Source: CAYZHV01 sp964478055 (lineage in GTDB: Bacteria > Spirochaetota > Spirochaetia > DSM-27196 > Alkalispirochaetaceae). Taken from it: a DNA stretch of 5,337 bases. Below, piece by piece: positions 4,950 to 5,337 of the stretch. Below the pieces are notes generated by a model. That model saw only the letters and a list, made by a program, of their open reading frames with translations, did no database searches and was not told the DNA's origin. The translations under genes were made by a program, and so were the position numbers. Positions within the stretch are counted from its first letter, which is position 1, and each line of letters opens with the position of its first letter. The stretch spans positions 1 to 5,337 of the forward strand of contig CAYZHV010000259.1 of assembly GCA_964478055.1 (NCBI GenBank). The letters are read 5' to 3'.

Positions 4950-5337
4950 CTACCTGACCGTCCGCATCGCCTCGGCTATCTCGAGCTTGGCGGCCCGCCG
5001 GGCTGGGACGAAGGCGCCGAGAGCAGCGGTGGCCACGCCGGTAAAAAGCGCCCAGAGATAGTGGGATAGGGTGAACTCGGCAAAGAAGAGCTCCCCAAAG
5101 GGAACTGGAATATTCTCGGGCATGTACTGCCCAATATCGAGGCCGACCTGCTGAAGAAAGATCGCCACCGGCGCGGAGATAAGCACTCCCGCGAGAAAAG
5201 CGATCAGCCCGAGGGCGATGCTCTCCATGGAGACCAGAAAGGTTACCTGCCTCCGCTTCATCCCGATGGCGCGCAAGGTGCCTATCTCTCTTGTCCGCTC
5301 GTGGACACTCATGGACATGGAATTGAGGATTCCGATA
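4950..5337 (-). CDS. MacB/FtsX-type ABC transporter permease, C-terminal part (5' end outside window)
   Basis: About 129 residues are visible, ending at TAG 4952-4950; the frame is open to the right edge, so the apparent Met at 5318 is not a start. The visible part begins ILNSMSMSVHERTREIGTLR, followed by AIGMKRRQVTFLV. This is the hallmark cytoplasmic loop after the first C-terminal helix in FtsX-like permeases, and it ends with FVPARRAAKLEIAEAMR, the equally typical tail. Two membrane regions are seen: one over SIALGLIAFLAGVLISAPVA and one over LWALFTGVATAALGAF. Between them, an external stretch includes DIGQYMPENIPVPFGELFF. Members work with an ATPase (MacB/LolD-like) to move lipoproteins, peptides or drugs across or out of the inner membrane; which is not readable here. 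It faces away from the sulfur operon's promoter and converges on the small acidic-protein gene, with no sign of a functional link. Confidence 0.9.
   Translation of the reverse strand, partial: IGILNSMSMSVHERTREIGTLRAIGMKRRQVTFLVSMESIALGLIAFLAGVLISAPVAIFLQQVGLDIGQYMPENIPVPFGELFFAEFTLSHYLWALFTGVATAALGAFVPARRAAKLEIAEAMRTVR

Noticed and set aside
4936..4955. GGTTCGAATC looks like the T-loop of a tRNA, hinting at a tRNA gene or an integration site.
   Set aside because: The flanking bases do not form a T-stem, no acceptor or anticodon arm fits around it, and the left part is occupied by the stop-codon stem-loop. Probably chance.

Overview
The window (about 55% G+C by eye) carries a six-gene leftward operon for sulfur handling. 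A small divergent orphan gene and the tail of an unrelated ABC transporter gene lie at the right. The predicted lipoproteins, TusA/YeeE family proteins and a MacB-type permease point to a diderm bacterium. YeeE/TusA pairs are known from spirochaetes and other anaerobes, so a free-living spirochaete or similar anaerobe is a reasonable but weak guess; no marker gene here settles it.

Layout, right to left on the minus strand. A near-consensus sigma-70 promoter (4395-4423) and a 5' leader with an imperfect palindrome (4349-4370) lead into YeeE/YedE half-transporter A (4320-3613, GTG start). Next come a TusA-family sulfur carrier (3581-3354), YeeE/YedE half-transporter B (3339-2788), a thioredoxin-reductase-like flavoprotein with an extra C-terminal thioredoxin-fold domain (2772-1513), a two-domain rhodanese lipoprotein (1516-584) and a second rhodanese lipoprotein that runs off the left edge (559-1). 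Gaps are 31, 14, 15, -4 and 24 bases, so the set is almost certainly co-transcribed.

How they probably work together (inference): the lipid-anchored rhodaneses handle thiosulfate or sulfane sulfur outside the inner membrane. The two YeeE halves together form a TsuA-like channel that brings thiosulfate or its sulfane sulfur in. TusA accepts the sulfur as a cysteine persulfide, and the flavoenzyme supplies or removes electrons. The flavoenzyme is the unusual part: its redox CATC motif is intact, the usual NADPH-phosphate motif is gone, and its fused thioredoxin domain has lost both catalytic cysteines.

On the right, a 119-residue very acidic protein of unknown function (4563-4922) is transcribed away from the operon from its own promoter. 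It converges on the 3' end of a MacB/FtsX-type ABC permease gene (4950 to beyond 5337). A 30-base stem-loop (4908-4937) spanning the stop codon of the small gene sits at this convergence and may act as a terminator in both directions.
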